Below are positions 9,973 to 20,063 of a DNA stretch of 64,000 nt, piece by piece. The translations under genes were made by a program, and so were the position numbers. Position 1 is the first letter of the stretch; each line of letters starts with the position of its first letter. Under the pieces are notes generated by a model. It did no database searches and was not told where the DNA came from. It saw only the letters and a program-made list of their open reading frames with translations. The stretch lies in contig NZ_PJBB01000003.1 in NCBI RefSeq assembly GCF_002836595.1, forward strand, positions 1,735,001-1,799,000. The letters are read 5' to 3'. Origin of the DNA: Tenacibaculum sp. Bg11-29 (GTDB taxonomy: Bacteria > Bacteroidota > Bacteroidia > Flavobacteriales > Flavobacteriaceae).

Positions 9973-11433
9973 TTAATTATTATCTGAATATCCAATAACA
10001 GTTCCTTTTAAAGTTGCAGAAGTACAGTCTTCTATTTTTATCATAACAAATTCACCTAACTTGTAATTTTCTTTAGGGAAAACAGCCACTGTATTCTGTG
10101 TGTTTCTAGCTTTCCATTCATTCGGGTTCTTTTTAGAAGTTCCTTCAATTAAAAATTCTTCAACTTTTCCTAAATGTTGTTGTGTTCTGTATAGAGCGTG
10201 TTCTTGTTGTAAATCTATAATTTCTTGTAAGCGTCTTTTCTTTGTGTCAAATGGCACATCGTCTGGCATTTTTTTAGCAGCCAAAGTTCCAGGCCTTTCA
10301 GAGTATGCAAACATAAAACCAAAATCATATTTTACATATCTCATTAGATCTAATGTGTCTTGATGATCTTGTTCAGTTTCTCCACAAAAACCAACAATCA
10401 TATCTTGTGATAAAGACATTTCTGGAATAATTCTAAAGATATTGTCAACCAATTCTTTGTATTCTTCACGGGTGTGTTGACGGTTCATGGCTTTTAACAT
10501 ATTATTACTTCCACTTTGCACGGGTAAATGAAGGTATTTACAAATGTTTTTGTGTTTTGCCATTGTATGAATAACGTCTAAGCTCATGTCTTGTGGGTTA
10601 GACGTTGCAAAACGGAATCTCATTTTAGGGAATTCAATTGCAGCCATATCTAATAACTGAGAAAAATCTACTGCGGTAGCTTGCGCCATTTCAGAAGCTT
10701 TGTTGAAATCTTTTTTCAATCCACCACCATACCATAAATAGCTATCTACATTTTGACCTAATAAAGTGATTTCTTTAAAATTTTGGTCGCTCATCGACTT
10801 AATTTCTTCTAAAACACTTTTTGGATCTCTACTTCTTTCACGTCCTCGCGTAAACGGAACAACGCAAAAAGTACACATATTGTCACATCCACGGGTAATA
10901 GATACAAATGCTGAGACTCCGTTAGAATTCAAACGAACCGGAGCTACATCACCATAGGTTTCTTCTTTTGATAAAATTACATTTATAGCATCTCTACCAG
11001 CATCAATTTCTTCTAATAAATTAGGTAAATCTCTATAAGCATCTGGTCCAACAACCAAATCAACAATTTTTTCTTCTTCTAAAAATTTTTCTTTTAAACG
11101 CTCTGCCATACAACCTAAAACTCCAACTTTCATAGTTGGGTTTACTTTTTTAACGGCATTGTATTTTTGTAAACGTTTACGAATGGTTGTTTCAGCTTTT
11201 TCTCTGATAGAGCAAGTATTTACTAAAACTAAATCAGCTTCTTCTAAAACTTGCGTGGTATTAAAGCCTTGTTCTGCTAAAATAGAAGCTACTATTTCGC
11301 TGTCGTTCATGTTCATTTGACAACCGTAACTTTCTATAAATAATTTTTTAGTGTTCTCTTTTTTCTTATTAGTAACAAGAGCTTGCCCTTGTATTTGTTC
11401 ATCTATAACCTTTTCAGTGTGCTCCATATTCAT
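9973..11433 (-). CDS. miaB: MiaB, tRNA-2-methylthio-N6-dimethylallyladenosine synthase
   Basis: Radical-SAM methylthiotransferase that modifies A37 of tRNAs reading UNN codons. Three N-terminal cysteines for the auxiliary cluster are in GCQMN, NTCSIRE and GCMAER; the radical-SAM motif is CDNMCTFC; a TRAM RNA-binding domain forms the end (WKARNTQNTVAVF to IEDCTSATLKG). The longest frame begins at 11481, but a -7 promoter box lies at 11448-11455, so the ATG at 11433 (486 residues) or 11427 is the likely start. Divergent from topA. Confidence 0.95.
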   Translation of the reverse strand: MNMEHTEKVIDEQIQGQALVTNKKKENTKKLFIESYGCQMNMNDSEIVASILAEQGFNTTQVLEEADLVLVNTCSIREKAETTIRKRLQKYNAVKKVNPTMKVGVLGCMAERLKEKFLEEEKIVDLVVGPDAYRDLPNLLEEIDAGRDAINVILSKEETYGDVAPVRLNSNGVSAFVSITRGCDNMCTFCVVPFTRGRERSRDPKSVLEEIKSMSDQNFKEITLLGQNVDSYLWYGGGLKKDFNKASEMAQATAVDFSQLLDMAAIEFPKMRFRFATSNPQDMSLDVIHTMAKHKNICKYLHLPVQSGSNNMLKAMNRQHTREEYKELVDNIFRIIPEMSLSQDMIVGFCGETEQDHQDTLDLMRYVKYDFGFMFAYSERPGTLAAKKMPDDVPFDTKKRRLQEIIDLQQEHALYRTQQHLGKVEEFLIEGTSKKNPNEWKARNTQNTVAVFPKENYKLGEFVMIKIEDCTSATLKGTVIGYSDNN

Positions 11434-11447
11434 ATTAAAAACGATTG

Positions 11448-11455
11448 CAAAGATA
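11448..11455 (-). promoter_or_regulatory. -7 box of miaB promoter
   Basis: On the minus strand TATCTTTG matches TAnnTTTG exactly, followed by GCAATCG. A TTTG that could be the -33 element lies 23 bases upstream, slightly longer than usual. It places the transcript start downstream of the ATG at 11481 and so decides the miaB start. Confidence 0.6.
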
Positions 11456-11562
11456 CAACCAAAACAGATAGTAGGTGACAAATTGGCATAAAATTATTAT
11501 CAAATAATTATAGTTTTTATGCGTAAAGTGTAACAAATAATTTTTTTTTAAAAAAAAGATTC

Positions 11563-11570
11563 TACTTTTG
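11563..11570 (+). promoter_or_regulatory. -7 box of topA promoter
   Basis: TACTTTTG matches TAnnTTTG, 56 bases before the topA ATG at 11626. Upstream is an AT run without a clear -33 TTTG. Confidence 0.5.
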
Positions 11571-11625
11571 CAAATTGAAAAGCATCATTATTTATATGAT
11601 GTGAAAAAGATAATTGAAGAGAGAT

Positions 11626-14139
11626 ATGGCAAAAAATTTAGTTATAGTTGAGTCACCTGCAAAGGCAAAAACGATTGAAAAGTTTTTAGGCAAAGATTTT
11701 CAAGTAGAGTCTAGTTATGGTCATATTGCAGATTTACCATCTAAAGAGTTAGGAATTGATGTTGATGGAGATTTTAGTCCGAAGTATATTGTTTCTGATG
11801 ATAAAAAGCCAGTTGTTAAAAAGTTAAGAGCTTTAGCTAAAAAAGCAGAAACTGTTTGGTTAGCGAGTGATGAGGATCGAGAAGGAGAAGCAATTGCATG
11901 GCACTTAAAAGAGCAACTAAAATTAAAGGATGAGAATACAAAACGTATTGTTTTTCATGAAATTACAAAAAATGCCATTTTAAAAGCAGTCGAAAATCCA
12001 AGAGATATAGACTACAATATGGTAAATGCACAACAAGCACGTAGAGTTTTAGATAGGCTTGTTGGGTATGAATTATCTCCAGTTTTATGGCGTAAAGTAA
12101 AAGGAGGTTTATCAGCAGGTAGAGTTCAATCTGTTGCTGTAAGATTAATTGTTGAAAAAGAAAGAAGTGTTCAGGGATTTACATCTGAAACACATTATAA
12201 AGTAATTGCTGAGTTTTCTAATAATGAAGGAAAAACTTTTAAAGCTACGATTCCAAAAAACTTCGACTCTAAAAAATCTGCAGAAGATTTCTTAAAGTCG
12301 TGTGCAGAAGCTAATTTTTCAATAGCAGAATTAACAAAAAAGCCAGCGAAAAAATCACCAGCAGCACCATTTACAACGTCAACATTACAACAAGAAGCAT
12401 CTAGGAAATTAGGTTTTCCTGTTGCCAAAACAATGCAAGTTGCACAGCGTTTATATGAAGCAGGTTTAATTACTTATATGAGAACAGATAGTGTAAACTT
12501 ATCTGTAGATGCTAGAAATGCTGCTGAAGAAGAAATTACTAATTATTACGGAGCAGAATATAGTAAGCAACGTGTTTTTAAAACGAAGGCAAAAGGTGCT
12601 CAAGAGGCCCATGAAGCAATTCGTCCTACAAGCATGAAAATGCATTCTATTAATAGCGAGTATGATCAAAATAGATTGTATGATTTAATTTGGAAAAGAA
12701 CGTTAGCTTCTCAAATGAGTGATGCTCAATTAGAGAGAACTAATTTTAAGATAGAAAACTCTGAAAACTCAAAAATATTCACGGCAAATGGTGAGATGAT
12801 TAAGTTTGAAGGTTTCTTAAAAGTGTATTTAGAAGGAAATGATAATGAAGATGAAGAACAAGCAGGAATGCTTCCAAATTTAAAAGTTGGAGAGAATTTA
12901 GAGTATACTTTTATAAATGCAACTCAAAGATTTACAAGTCCACCTTACCGTTTTACAGAAGCATCTTTGGTAAAGCAATTAGAAGAATTAGGTATTGGTA
13001 GACCATCTACCTATGCACCAACAATTTCTACAGTTCAAAGAAGAGGTTATGTAGAAAAAGGGGAAGATGAAGGTGTAGAGAGAAGTTATGAGCAAATGAT
13101 TTTGTCAGCAGGAGCTGTAAAAAATCAGATTTTAACTGAAAAAACAGGATCAAATAAAAATAAATTAATTCCTACAGATATAGGAAATATAGTAAACGAT
13201 TTTTTAGTTGCAAATTTTTCAAACATTTTGGATTTTGGATTTACTGCAAAAGTAGAATCATCTTTTGATGATATTTCAGAAGGAGATGAAGATTGGATAG
13301 AAATGATAAAAGGCTTCTATGGTGATTTTCATAAAACAGTAGCAGATGTTCAGGAGAATGCTGAAAGAGAAAGTGGTGAGCGTATTTTAGGGAAGCATCC
13401 AGAATCTGGTAAAACAGTTTTAGTTCGTTTAGGTAAATTCGGACCAATAGCGCAAATTGGAGCCCCCGAAGATGAAGAAAAAGTATTCGCAAGTTTAAAT
13501 AAAGATCAGCATTTAGGTACAATTACGATGGAAGAAGCTTTAGAGTTATTCTTGCTTCCAAAAACTTTAGGCTCTTTTCAAGATGAAGAAGTAATTGTTT
13601 CTAATGGGCGTTTCGGACCTTATATTCGTTTTGGAGCTATGTTTGTTTCTTTAGATAAAGGTGAGAACCCAATGGAGGTTGATTTAGCGAGAGCTGAAGA
13701 GTTAATTGTAGTAAAGCAAAAAGCAGATGCACCAATTTATCATTACGAAGATTTACCTGTACAAAAAGGAGTTGGTCGTTTTGGCCCTTTCTTAAAATGG
13801 AATTCAATTTTTATTAATGTAAATAAGAAATACGATTTTGATAATCTTTCTGATGATGATATTATTGAATTAATAGAAGCGAAAAAACAAAAGGAAATAG
13901 ATAAAGTACTTCATAATTGGGAAGATGTTGAAATTAGGGTAGAAAAAGCACGTTGGGGTCGTTTTAATGTGATTAAAGGTAAGATTAAGGTTGAATTACC
14001 TAAGACTACAGAAATTGAAAAAATGACAAAAGAAGAGGCTGTTAAGTTAATTGAAGCTAAAACACCTAAAAAGAAAGTAGCTAAGAAGAAAGTTGTAAAA
14101 AAGAAAACAGTTAAAAAGAAAGTTACAAAAAAGAAATAA
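11626..14139 (+). CDS. topA: DNA topoisomerase I (type IA)
   Basis: 837 residues from the ATG at 11626; the TTG at 11614 adds four and is less likely. Relaxes negative supercoils by single-strand passage. TOPRIM motif DEDREGE at about 82-88, active-site tyrosine about residue 284 in YMRTDSV, ESPAKAKTI at the N-terminus. After residue 600 come topoisomerase C-terminal repeats (LGKFGPIAQIG, NGRFGPYIRFG, GVGRFGPFLKW) without the four-cysteine zinc fingers of the E. coli enzyme, and the protein ends in a lysine-rich tail of about 25 residues that should bind DNA nonspecifically. Single gene before the arginase-like/gld cluster. Confidence 0.97.
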   Translation: MAKNLVIVESPAKAKTIEKFLGKDFQVESSYGHIADLPSKELGIDVDGDFSPKYIVSDDKKPVVKKLRALAKKAETVWLASDEDREGEAIAWHLKEQLKLKDENTKRIVFHEITKNAILKAVENPRDIDYNMVNAQQARRVLDRLVGYELSPVLWRKVKGGLSAGRVQSVAVRLIVEKERSVQGFTSETHYKVIAEFSNNEGKTFKATIPKNFDSKKSAEDFLKSCAEANFSIAELTKKPAKKSPAAPFTTSTLQQEASRKLGFPVAKTMQVAQRLYEAGLITYMRTDSVNLSVDARNAAEEEITNYYGAEYSKQRVFKTKAKGAQEAHEAIRPTSMKMHSINSEYDQNRLYDLIWKRTLASQMSDAQLERTNFKIENSENSKIFTANGEMIKFEGFLKVYLEGNDNEDEEQAGMLPNLKVGENLEYTFINATQRFTSPPYRFTEASLVKQLEELGIGRPSTYAPTISTVQRRGYVEKGEDEGVERSYEQMILSAGAVKNQILTEKTGSNKNKLIPTDIGNIVNDFLVANFSNILDFGFTAKVESSFDDISEGDEDWIEMIKGFYGDFHKTVADVQENAERESGERILGKHPESGKTVLVRLGKFGPIAQIGAPEDEEKVFASLNKDQHLGTITMEEALELFLLPKTLGSFQDEEVIVSNGRFGPYIRFGAMFVSLDKGENPMEVDLARAEELIVVKQKADAPIYHYEDLPVQKGVGRFGPFLKWNSIFINVNKKYDFDNLSDDDIIELIEAKKQKEIDKVLHNWEDVEIRVEKARWGRFNVIKGKIKVELPKTTEIEKMTKEEAVKLIEAKTPKKKVAKKKVVKKKTVKKKVTKKK

Positions 14140-14201
14140 AGTTGCTTTCAGAAGAAAAATAGTTTACTATATTGCAAACACTTTAATATCCCCTTTTAAA
14201 G

Positions 14202-15362
14202 ATGAATTTCAGTTTTTTTACCCCTATAAAAAATACTACGGTTGTGCATTTAATGTCGCAACCAGTTTCTTCGTTAGGTCAAAATATTGATATACATACA
14301 GAAGAAAATGGCTTTCCTGATTTATCAGAAGTGGATATTGCTATTTTAGGAGTGAAAGATGGTAGAGGTGCTCAAAACAACGAAGGTTGTGGAGAAGAGC
14401 TGCATTACATTCGTGAAAAACTATATGAACTATTTCCTGGGAATTGGAATACTAAAATAGCCGATTTAGGAAATATAGAGCAAGGAAGTACACTTAAAGA
14501 TACTTACTTTGCGGTACAAAACACAATTGAATACTTACTGAAAAGAAAAATAATTCCGGTTATAATTGGAGGTAGTCAAGATATTACTTATGCTAATTAT
14601 CGTGGATATGATTCTTTGGAACAAACTGTAAATTTAGTGTCAGTGGATAGTCGTTTTGATTTAGGCGCTATAGATGATGAGTTATCTTCTAATTCATTTT
14701 TAAGTAAAGTTATTATGGAGCAGCCTAATAATTTGTTTAATTATAGTAATATAGGCTACCAAACTTATTTTAATTCACAAGAAGAAATAGATTTGTTAGA
14801 CAAATTATATTTTGATACCTTTAGGTTAGGTGAAGTAAAAGATGTAACTTTAGTCGAACCAATAATGAGAGATGCTGATCTAGTTAGTATAGATATTGGT
14901 TGTGTGAGGCAAAGTGAAGCCCCAGCAAATAACAATGCTTCTCCTAATGGTTTTTATGGAGAAGATATTTGTGCGATAGCAAGATATGCAGGAATAAGTG
15001 ACAAAGTTACTTCTTTTGGTGTCTATGAATATAGTAGCAGGTTCGATTCAAATTATCAAACAGCAAGTTTAATAGCTCAAGTTATATGGTATTTTATTGA
15101 AGGTGTTAATGCTAGGGCTAAAGATTATCCATTTGTAACAAAAGAAAGTTACCAGAAATTTACGGTACTTTTAAGTGATGATGATCCTATAAATTTTTAT
15201 AAAAGTGATAAAAGTGGTCGTTGGTGGATGGAAATAAATTTAATCTCGAATAATAAACACAAAAGACATGCGTTAATACCTTGTAACTATAGAGATTATG
15301 AGCAAGCATTAAAGCATAAGATGCCAGATAGATGGTTTAAAGCATTACAAAAGCTTGTATAA
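14202..15362 (+). CDS. Arginase/formimidoylglutamase-fold protein with degenerate metal site
   Basis: 386 residues with the ureohydrolase fold, recognisable from GGSQD at 123-127, SVDSRFDLG at 147-155 and SIDIG at 229-233. In active arginases these are GGDHS, DAHxD and SxDxDxxDP. Here the first histidine is lost, the DAHxD histidine is arginine, and the second Asp of SxDxD is glycine, so a binuclear manganese site is unlikely. It lies 62 bases after topA and 100 bases before gldK. I infer a non-catalytic or changed role. A TATATTGC about 35 bases upstream could be a weak -7 box. Confidence 0.8.
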   Translation: MNFSFFTPIKNTTVVHLMSQPVSSLGQNIDIHTEENGFPDLSEVDIAILGVKDGRGAQNNEGCGEELHYIREKLYELFPGNWNTKIADLGNIEQGSTLKDTYFAVQNTIEYLLKRKIIPVIIGGSQDITYANYRGYDSLEQTVNLVSVDSRFDLGAIDDELSSNSFLSKVIMEQPNNLFNYSNIGYQTYFNSQEEIDLLDKLYFDTFRLGEVKDVTLVEPIMRDADLVSIDIGCVRQSEAPANNNASPNGFYGEDICAIARYAGISDKVTSFGVYEYSSRFDSNYQTASLIAQVIWYFIEGVNARAKDYPFVTKESYQKFTVLLSDDDPINFYKSDKSGRWWMEINLISNNKHKRHALIPCNYRDYEQALKHKMPDRWFKALQKLV

Positions 15363-15462
15363 TAGTGTATTAATTTTTAGTTTTAAAAAAAATATATCAG
15401 GTAATTGTTTTTTAATGAAAAAAATAATAGGTTTACGCCCTCTTTTTATAAGAAAGAATAAT

Positions 15463-16842
15463 ATGAAAAAAATAACAGTGTTTGCATTATTAATATCTCT
15501 AATTTACGCTTGTGGTTCAAGTGGTGATAGAGGTGAGTTGATAGGAGAAAAGTCAAAAAGAAAATGGTTTGCAGAAAAACCGTATGGAATGGCTAAGATA
15601 CCTGGAGGTTCGTTTACCATGGGAAAACAAGATGAAGATCCTTTAGGGGCAATGAACGCGCCAACAAAAACAGTTACAGTACAACCATTTTATATGGATG
15701 AATCTGAAATTACTAATAGTGAGTATAAGCAATTTGTTTTTTGGGTAAGAGACTCTATAACAAGAACAAAATTAGCATATCAAGCTGAGTTTTCTGGAGG
15801 AGGAGAAGATGATGTAGCAAATGCAGGTAAGAATGCATCAGGTATTCAATTATATGCATTCGCTTCAAAAGATACTGTAAACGAATCACCATATGCAAAG
15901 TATATGCGTGAAAACTATTATGAATTAGGTGAAGGACTAGATTCTTTAAAGCCATTAAACTGGCAAGAAGAGCTTGTTTGGGTTCAACAAGAATATCCTG
16001 ATACTGATTATGTTGAAGTAATGGATTCTTTATATCTTAAAAAAGAAGAGTCTTTAAATGGAATAAGAACCTTTAATACAAAATTATTAAACTACAGATA
16101 TTATTGGTTTGATAATGAGCAAGCAGCTAAGACAGGGAAAAATAGAAAAGACTTTATGAAAGATGAAGTAATTAATGTATACCCTGATACCACAGTGTGG
16201 ATTAAGGATTTTAATTACTCATATAATGACCCAATGCATCAAGAGTATTTTGCACATAAGGCTTATGAAAACTACCCTGTAGTTGGAGTTACTTGGAACC
16301 AAGCAAAGGCTTTTTGTCATTGGAGAACACAAACTAAAAACAATTTCCAACGATCTAAGAAAAAATTAGGATTAGTTCCTTCATTTAGATTACCAACTGA
16401 AGCAGAATGGGAATATGCAGCTCGTGGAGGTTTAAATTTCGGTAAATACCCTTGGGGTGGACCAAGTACAACAAGTGATAGAGGTTGCTTTTTAGCAAAC
16501 TTTAAACCAGTACGTGGAGATTATGCCGCTGATGGAGCATTATATACTGTTGAGGCAGAATCTTATAATCCAAACGAATATGGTTTGTTTAATATGGCTG
16601 GTAATGTATCAGAATGGACAAATACAGCATACAATCAAATGTCTTACTATATGGGGTCAACAATGAATCCTAACGTTGAGATAAAAGAAAATCGTAGAAA
16701 AATTATCCGTGGAGGTTCATGGAAAGATGTAGCTTATTTTCTAGAAGTAAGTTCTCGTGATTGGGAATATGCAGATACAGCAAGAAGTTACATTGGATTT
16801 AGAACAGTACAAGATTTCCTAGGTACAAGTAAAAATAAATAA
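15463..16842 (+). CDS. gldK: GldK, type IX secretion/gliding lipoprotein
   Basis: Outer-membrane lipoprotein that forms the periplasmic ring of the type IX secretion system with GldN. The longest frame starts at 15355, but the ATG at 15463 gives a proper lipoprotein signal (MKKITVFALLISLIYAC, lipobox cysteine at 17), so I take 459 residues. The body is a formylglycine-generating-enzyme-like/sulfatase-modifying domain: IPGGSFTMGK near the start, RLPTEAEWEYAARGG, GNVSEWT and IRGGSWKDV. First gene of gldKLMN, 42 bases before gldL. Confidence 0.95.
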   Translation: MKKITVFALLISLIYACGSSGDRGELIGEKSKRKWFAEKPYGMAKIPGGSFTMGKQDEDPLGAMNAPTKTVTVQPFYMDESEITNSEYKQFVFWVRDSITRTKLAYQAEFSGGGEDDVANAGKNASGIQLYAFASKDTVNESPYAKYMRENYYELGEGLDSLKPLNWQEELVWVQQEYPDTDYVEVMDSLYLKKEESLNGIRTFNTKLLNYRYYWFDNEQAAKTGKNRKDFMKDEVINVYPDTTVWIKDFNYSYNDPMHQEYFAHKAYENYPVVGVTWNQAKAFCHWRTQTKNNFQRSKKKLGLVPSFRLPTEAEWEYAARGGLNFGKYPWGGPSTTSDRGCFLANFKPVRGDYAADGALYTVEAESYNPNEYGLFNMAGNVSEWTNTAYNQMSYYMGSTMNPNVEIKENRRKIIRGGSWKDVAYFLEVSSRDWEYADTARSYIGFRTVQDFLGTSKNK

Positions 16843-16884
16843 GTAAATTAAGAATAAATATTAATCCCCTAAAAATAAAAGAAA

Positions 16885-17535
16885 ATGGCACAATCAAAAT
16901 CAACTAAGAAAATTTTTAACATGGCTTATGGTTTAGGAGCATCAGTAGTAATACTTGGAGCTTTATTTAAAATCATGCACTTTAAAATCGGACCTTTAAC
17001 AGGGGGTGTGATGTTAACATTAGGTTTAGTTGTAGAAGCAATTATTTTTGCTATATCAGCATTTGAACCTATTGAAGAAGAATTAGATTGGTCAAAAGTA
17101 TATCCAGAATTAGCAGGAAGCGAATCTACAGGGAAAAAAGGTGGAATTGAAGCGCCACAGGATGCACAAAGTATGTTATCTCAAAAATTAGATGATATTT
17201 TAAAAGAAGCGAAGTTAGATTCTACTTTAATCTCTAGTTTAGGAGATAGTATTAAAAATTTCCAAGGTGCAGCAGAAGGATTAACTGCAACATCGGCAAC
17301 TGTATCTTCAACAAACCAATATAACGAGCAAATGTCAATGGCAGCTGCTAAATTAGAATCTTTAAACGGATTGTATGCTACGCAAGTTGAAAGCGCAGGG
17401 AAACAAGCTGATATAAACTCTGCTTTAGTTGAAAATACAACACGTTTACAAGAGCAAATGGAATCATTAGCAACAAACTTATCTTCTTTAAATGGAGTAT
17501 ATGGTGGAATGTTAACAGCTATGTCAACTAAATAA
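16885..17535 (+). CDS. gldL: GldL, type IX secretion motor subunit
   Basis: 216-residue inner-membrane protein that, with GldM, makes the proton-driven motor of type IX secretion and gliding. Two N-terminal transmembrane helices (about 12-30 and 37-58) are visible, with the GLGASVVILGALFKIMHF segment that is highly conserved and a buried glutamate in the second helix (VVEAII). A long cytoplasmic helical region follows, ending in repeated LNG motifs. Start MAQSKSTKK fits the family. 46 bases separate it from gldM. Confidence 0.96.
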   Translation: MAQSKSTKKIFNMAYGLGASVVILGALFKIMHFKIGPLTGGVMLTLGLVVEAIIFAISAFEPIEEELDWSKVYPELAGSESTGKKGGIEAPQDAQSMLSQKLDDILKEAKLDSTLISSLGDSIKNFQGAAEGLTATSATVSSTNQYNEQMSMAAAKLESLNGLYATQVESAGKQADINSALVENTTRLQEQMESLATNLSSLNGVYGGMLTAMSTK

Positions 17536-17581
17536 TCAATTAGTTTATCTAATTTTTATTAACTAAACAAACTAATTTAAG

Positions 17582-19114
17582 ATGGCAGGAGGAAAACAGT
17601 CACCAAGGCAAAGGATGGTAAACTTAATGTACCTTGTATTCATTTCGATGTTAGCGATGAACATGAGTAAAGAAGTTCTATCAGCATTTGGATTAATGAA
17701 TGAGAAATTATCGGAATCTAATACTAGAGCTACCGAGAAAAATAATGCATCATATGAAATTTTAGCATTAAAAGCATCTGAGCAAGCAAAGCAATATGGT
17801 GAAGCTAAAGTGAAAACTGATAAGCTTAGAGGTATGGCAGATGAATTTTTTGCATATATCGGAGATTTAAAAACTCAAATGACTACTGAAATAGAAGATA
17901 AGAAAGCTTATGAGTCTATGGATAAGTCTGGTTTTTTAGATCAATATTTTTTCGCTAGCGGAAAAATTACACCAAAAGGTAAAGAATTTGTAGACAAAGT
18001 AAATCAATTTAGAGAAGAGTCTTTAGGTGTTTTAGGTGAGTCAGAATTATCTAGTGTAGTTTCAGCTCGTTTTAGTACTAATGATGTTACGAATAAAGAC
18101 GGAAAAAAAATAGACTGGTTAAAATACAACTATGAAGGTTTTCCTTTAATAGCATCACTAACTAAGTTAACACAAATTCAGGCAGATATTAAAACTACTG
18201 AGGCTGATGCATTAACCGCTTTATTACAGGGTGAATTAGAAAGTGCAGTATCTTTAAAGAATTACGAAGCAATGGTAGTTTTTGAGAAAAACGCATATTA
18301 CCCAGGTGAGAAATTATCAGGTAAAATCGTTTTAGGAAAAAATGACCCTAATTTAACAGCTGAGAAAGTTATTCTTAACGGAGAAGAAATGCCAGCTGAC
18401 AAAATTCAAGCAGGACAAGTTATTTTAGATGGACCAGCTGGTACAGTAGGAGATAAAGAATTAAAAGGAGAATTCCAATTTATGGAAAATGATTCTTTAG
18501 TTACAATTCCTATATTAGGAGGTTATTCAGTAATTCCTAAGCCAAATCAAGCAGTTGTATCTGCTGATAAAATGAATGTAGTATATCGTGGTTTATCTAA
18601 CCCGTTAACAATATCTGTACCAGGAGTTTCAGGAAATAAAGTTTCTGCATCTGCACCAGGTTTAAAAAGAGTTAAAGGTGATAGATATGCAATGTATCCA
18701 GGTAAAGGAAGTGAGGTAACTATTAGAGTATCTGCAACGTTACCAGGAGGAGGTAAAATTAGTACACCAAAAAAATACAGAATTAAAGACATACCACCAG
18801 CTGTAGGTATGGTGAGAGGTCAGTATGGTACAGTAAAAATGCCTAAAGCAAGTTTAGCTAGAATTAGCGTTGCTGCTGGTTTACCAGATTTTTTATTCGA
18901 TTTAAAATTAAATGTACATAGTTTTAAGATTAAAGTGCCAGGTCAGGTAACAATACCTGTTAATGGTAGAACTTTATCAGCTAGAGCAAAACAAGCACTA
19001 GGTAAAGCTAGAAGAAATGATGTAATTACTATTTATGATATTAAAGCATCGGTTTCTGGTTCTAATTATAAGATTAGAAAAGTATTACCAGTTAGTATCG
19101 AAATTACAAATTAA
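17582..19114 (+). CDS. gldM: GldM, type IX secretion motor/periplasmic stalk
   Basis: 510-residue single-pass protein. The N-terminal helix (about 12-28, NLMYLVFISMLAMNMS) enters the GldL ring, and the rest is a long periplasmic stalk of four domains that reaches GldK/GldN. The start MAGGKQSPRQRMVNLMYLVF is characteristic of the family. The C-terminal part shows the expected beta-rich domains (SKPNQAVV-like domain from about residue 320 on). Read as one operon with gldL before and gldN 19 bases after. Confidence 0.97.
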   Translation: MAGGKQSPRQRMVNLMYLVFISMLAMNMSKEVLSAFGLMNEKLSESNTRATEKNNASYEILALKASEQAKQYGEAKVKTDKLRGMADEFFAYIGDLKTQMTTEIEDKKAYESMDKSGFLDQYFFASGKITPKGKEFVDKVNQFREESLGVLGESELSSVVSARFSTNDVTNKDGKKIDWLKYNYEGFPLIASLTKLTQIQADIKTTEADALTALLQGELESAVSLKNYEAMVVFEKNAYYPGEKLSGKIVLGKNDPNLTAEKVILNGEEMPADKIQAGQVILDGPAGTVGDKELKGEFQFMENDSLVTIPILGGYSVIPKPNQAVVSADKMNVVYRGLSNPLTISVPGVSGNKVSASAPGLKRVKGDRYAMYPGKGSEVTIRVSATLPGGGKISTPKKYRIKDIPPAVGMVRGQYGTVKMPKASLARISVAAGLPDFLFDLKLNVHSFKIKVPGQVTIPVNGRTLSARAKQALGKARRNDVITIYDIKASVSGSNYKIRKVLPVSIEITN

Positions 19115-19133
19115 TAAGTAAAAAATTTAAAGT

Positions 19134-19997
19134 ATGAATTGGATGCGTTTTTATATGGTTTTATTTGCTCTTGCTACTATAAGTACTGCAAGTGCACAAG
19201 CTAACCTTTTAAATTCTAAGAAGGTAGAAGAGATAGGGTTTAAATCTGAAGCTCAAATTGCTTCAGAAGATGACAAACCACTTCCTTATGGCTATATTAG
19301 TGATAGAGATGTGTTATGGTCTAAAGTAGTATGGGAATACGTTGATTTAAATCAAAAAATTAATTTACCTTATTATTATCCAATTGATACCACAAATGCA
19401 GGTTTAACACGTCGTTCGTTATTTGATACATTGTTAAAAGGTATTCAAAAAGGTGAAATAAAAGAAGTATATAGTGATTCTTATTTTACTACTAAGATCG
19501 GAATGGAACAAATTAAACAATTAACATATAACGAGCGTGATGACGGTTATGGTAACATGGATCCTTATTCTGTTCAATCTACTGATATTAAAGGGTATTT
19601 AATTAAAGGTCTTTGGTATTTCGATAAACGAGGTGGAGAATTAAAGTACCGTATGTTGGCTTTAGCGCCAATGGGACCTGATGTTCAAACATTGGGAGTT
19701 GAAGAAATTGATGATAAAGAGGCTGTTTACGAACTGTTCTGGGTATTTTTTCCAGATGCAAGAAAAACGTTACATTCATCTAAAGTATTTAATCCAATAA
19801 ATTCTGCACAACCATTATCGTACGATAACTTGTTAAATGCTAGAAGATTTACTTCGACAATAATGAAAGAAGAAAATATTTATGGAGATAGATCTATTAA
19901 AGATTATGTTCGAGGTAATTCATTATTTCAATTATTAGAAGCTGATAGAGTTAAAGAAGGAATACGTGACAGAGAAATGGATATGTGGAATTATTAA
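19134..19997 (+). CDS. gldN: GldN, type IX secretion periplasmic ring protein
   Basis: 287-residue exported protein that pairs with GldK in the outer-membrane ring of type IX secretion. A signal peptide ends near ASAQ (about residue 22). Family segments visible include SDRDVLWSKVVWEYVDLNQKINLP and YELFWVFFPDAR. No gldO paralogue follows; the operon ends with a strong hairpin. Confidence 0.96.
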   Translation: MNWMRFYMVLFALATISTASAQANLLNSKKVEEIGFKSEAQIASEDDKPLPYGYISDRDVLWSKVVWEYVDLNQKINLPYYYPIDTTNAGLTRRSLFDTLLKGIQKGEIKEVYSDSYFTTKIGMEQIKQLTYNERDDGYGNMDPYSVQSTDIKGYLIKGLWYFDKRGGELKYRMLALAPMGPDVQTLGVEEIDDKEAVYELFWVFFPDARKTLHSSKVFNPINSAQPLSYDNLLNARRFTSTIMKEENIYGDRSIKDYVRGNSLFQLLEADRVKEGIRDREMDMWNY

Positions 19998-20020
19998 TTA
20001 TCATATTCATAAAAAGATTT

Positions 20021-20047
20021 AAAAGAGCTTGCTTTGCAAGCTCTTTT
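20021..20047 (+). terminator. Terminator of the gldKLMN operon
   Basis: Perfect 12-bp inverted repeat AAAAGAGCTTGC (20021-20032) and GCAAGCTCTTTT (20036-20047), three-base loop, followed by more T. It lies 24 bases after the gldN stop. Confidence 0.9.
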
Positions 20048-20063
20048 TTATTGTAATAAATAT

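Noticed and set aside
11481..11530. TTGGCATAAAATTATTATC upstream of topA as a sigma-54 promoter
   Set aside because: The expected GC ten bases after GG is TT; the topA -7 box at 11563-11570 explains expression better.
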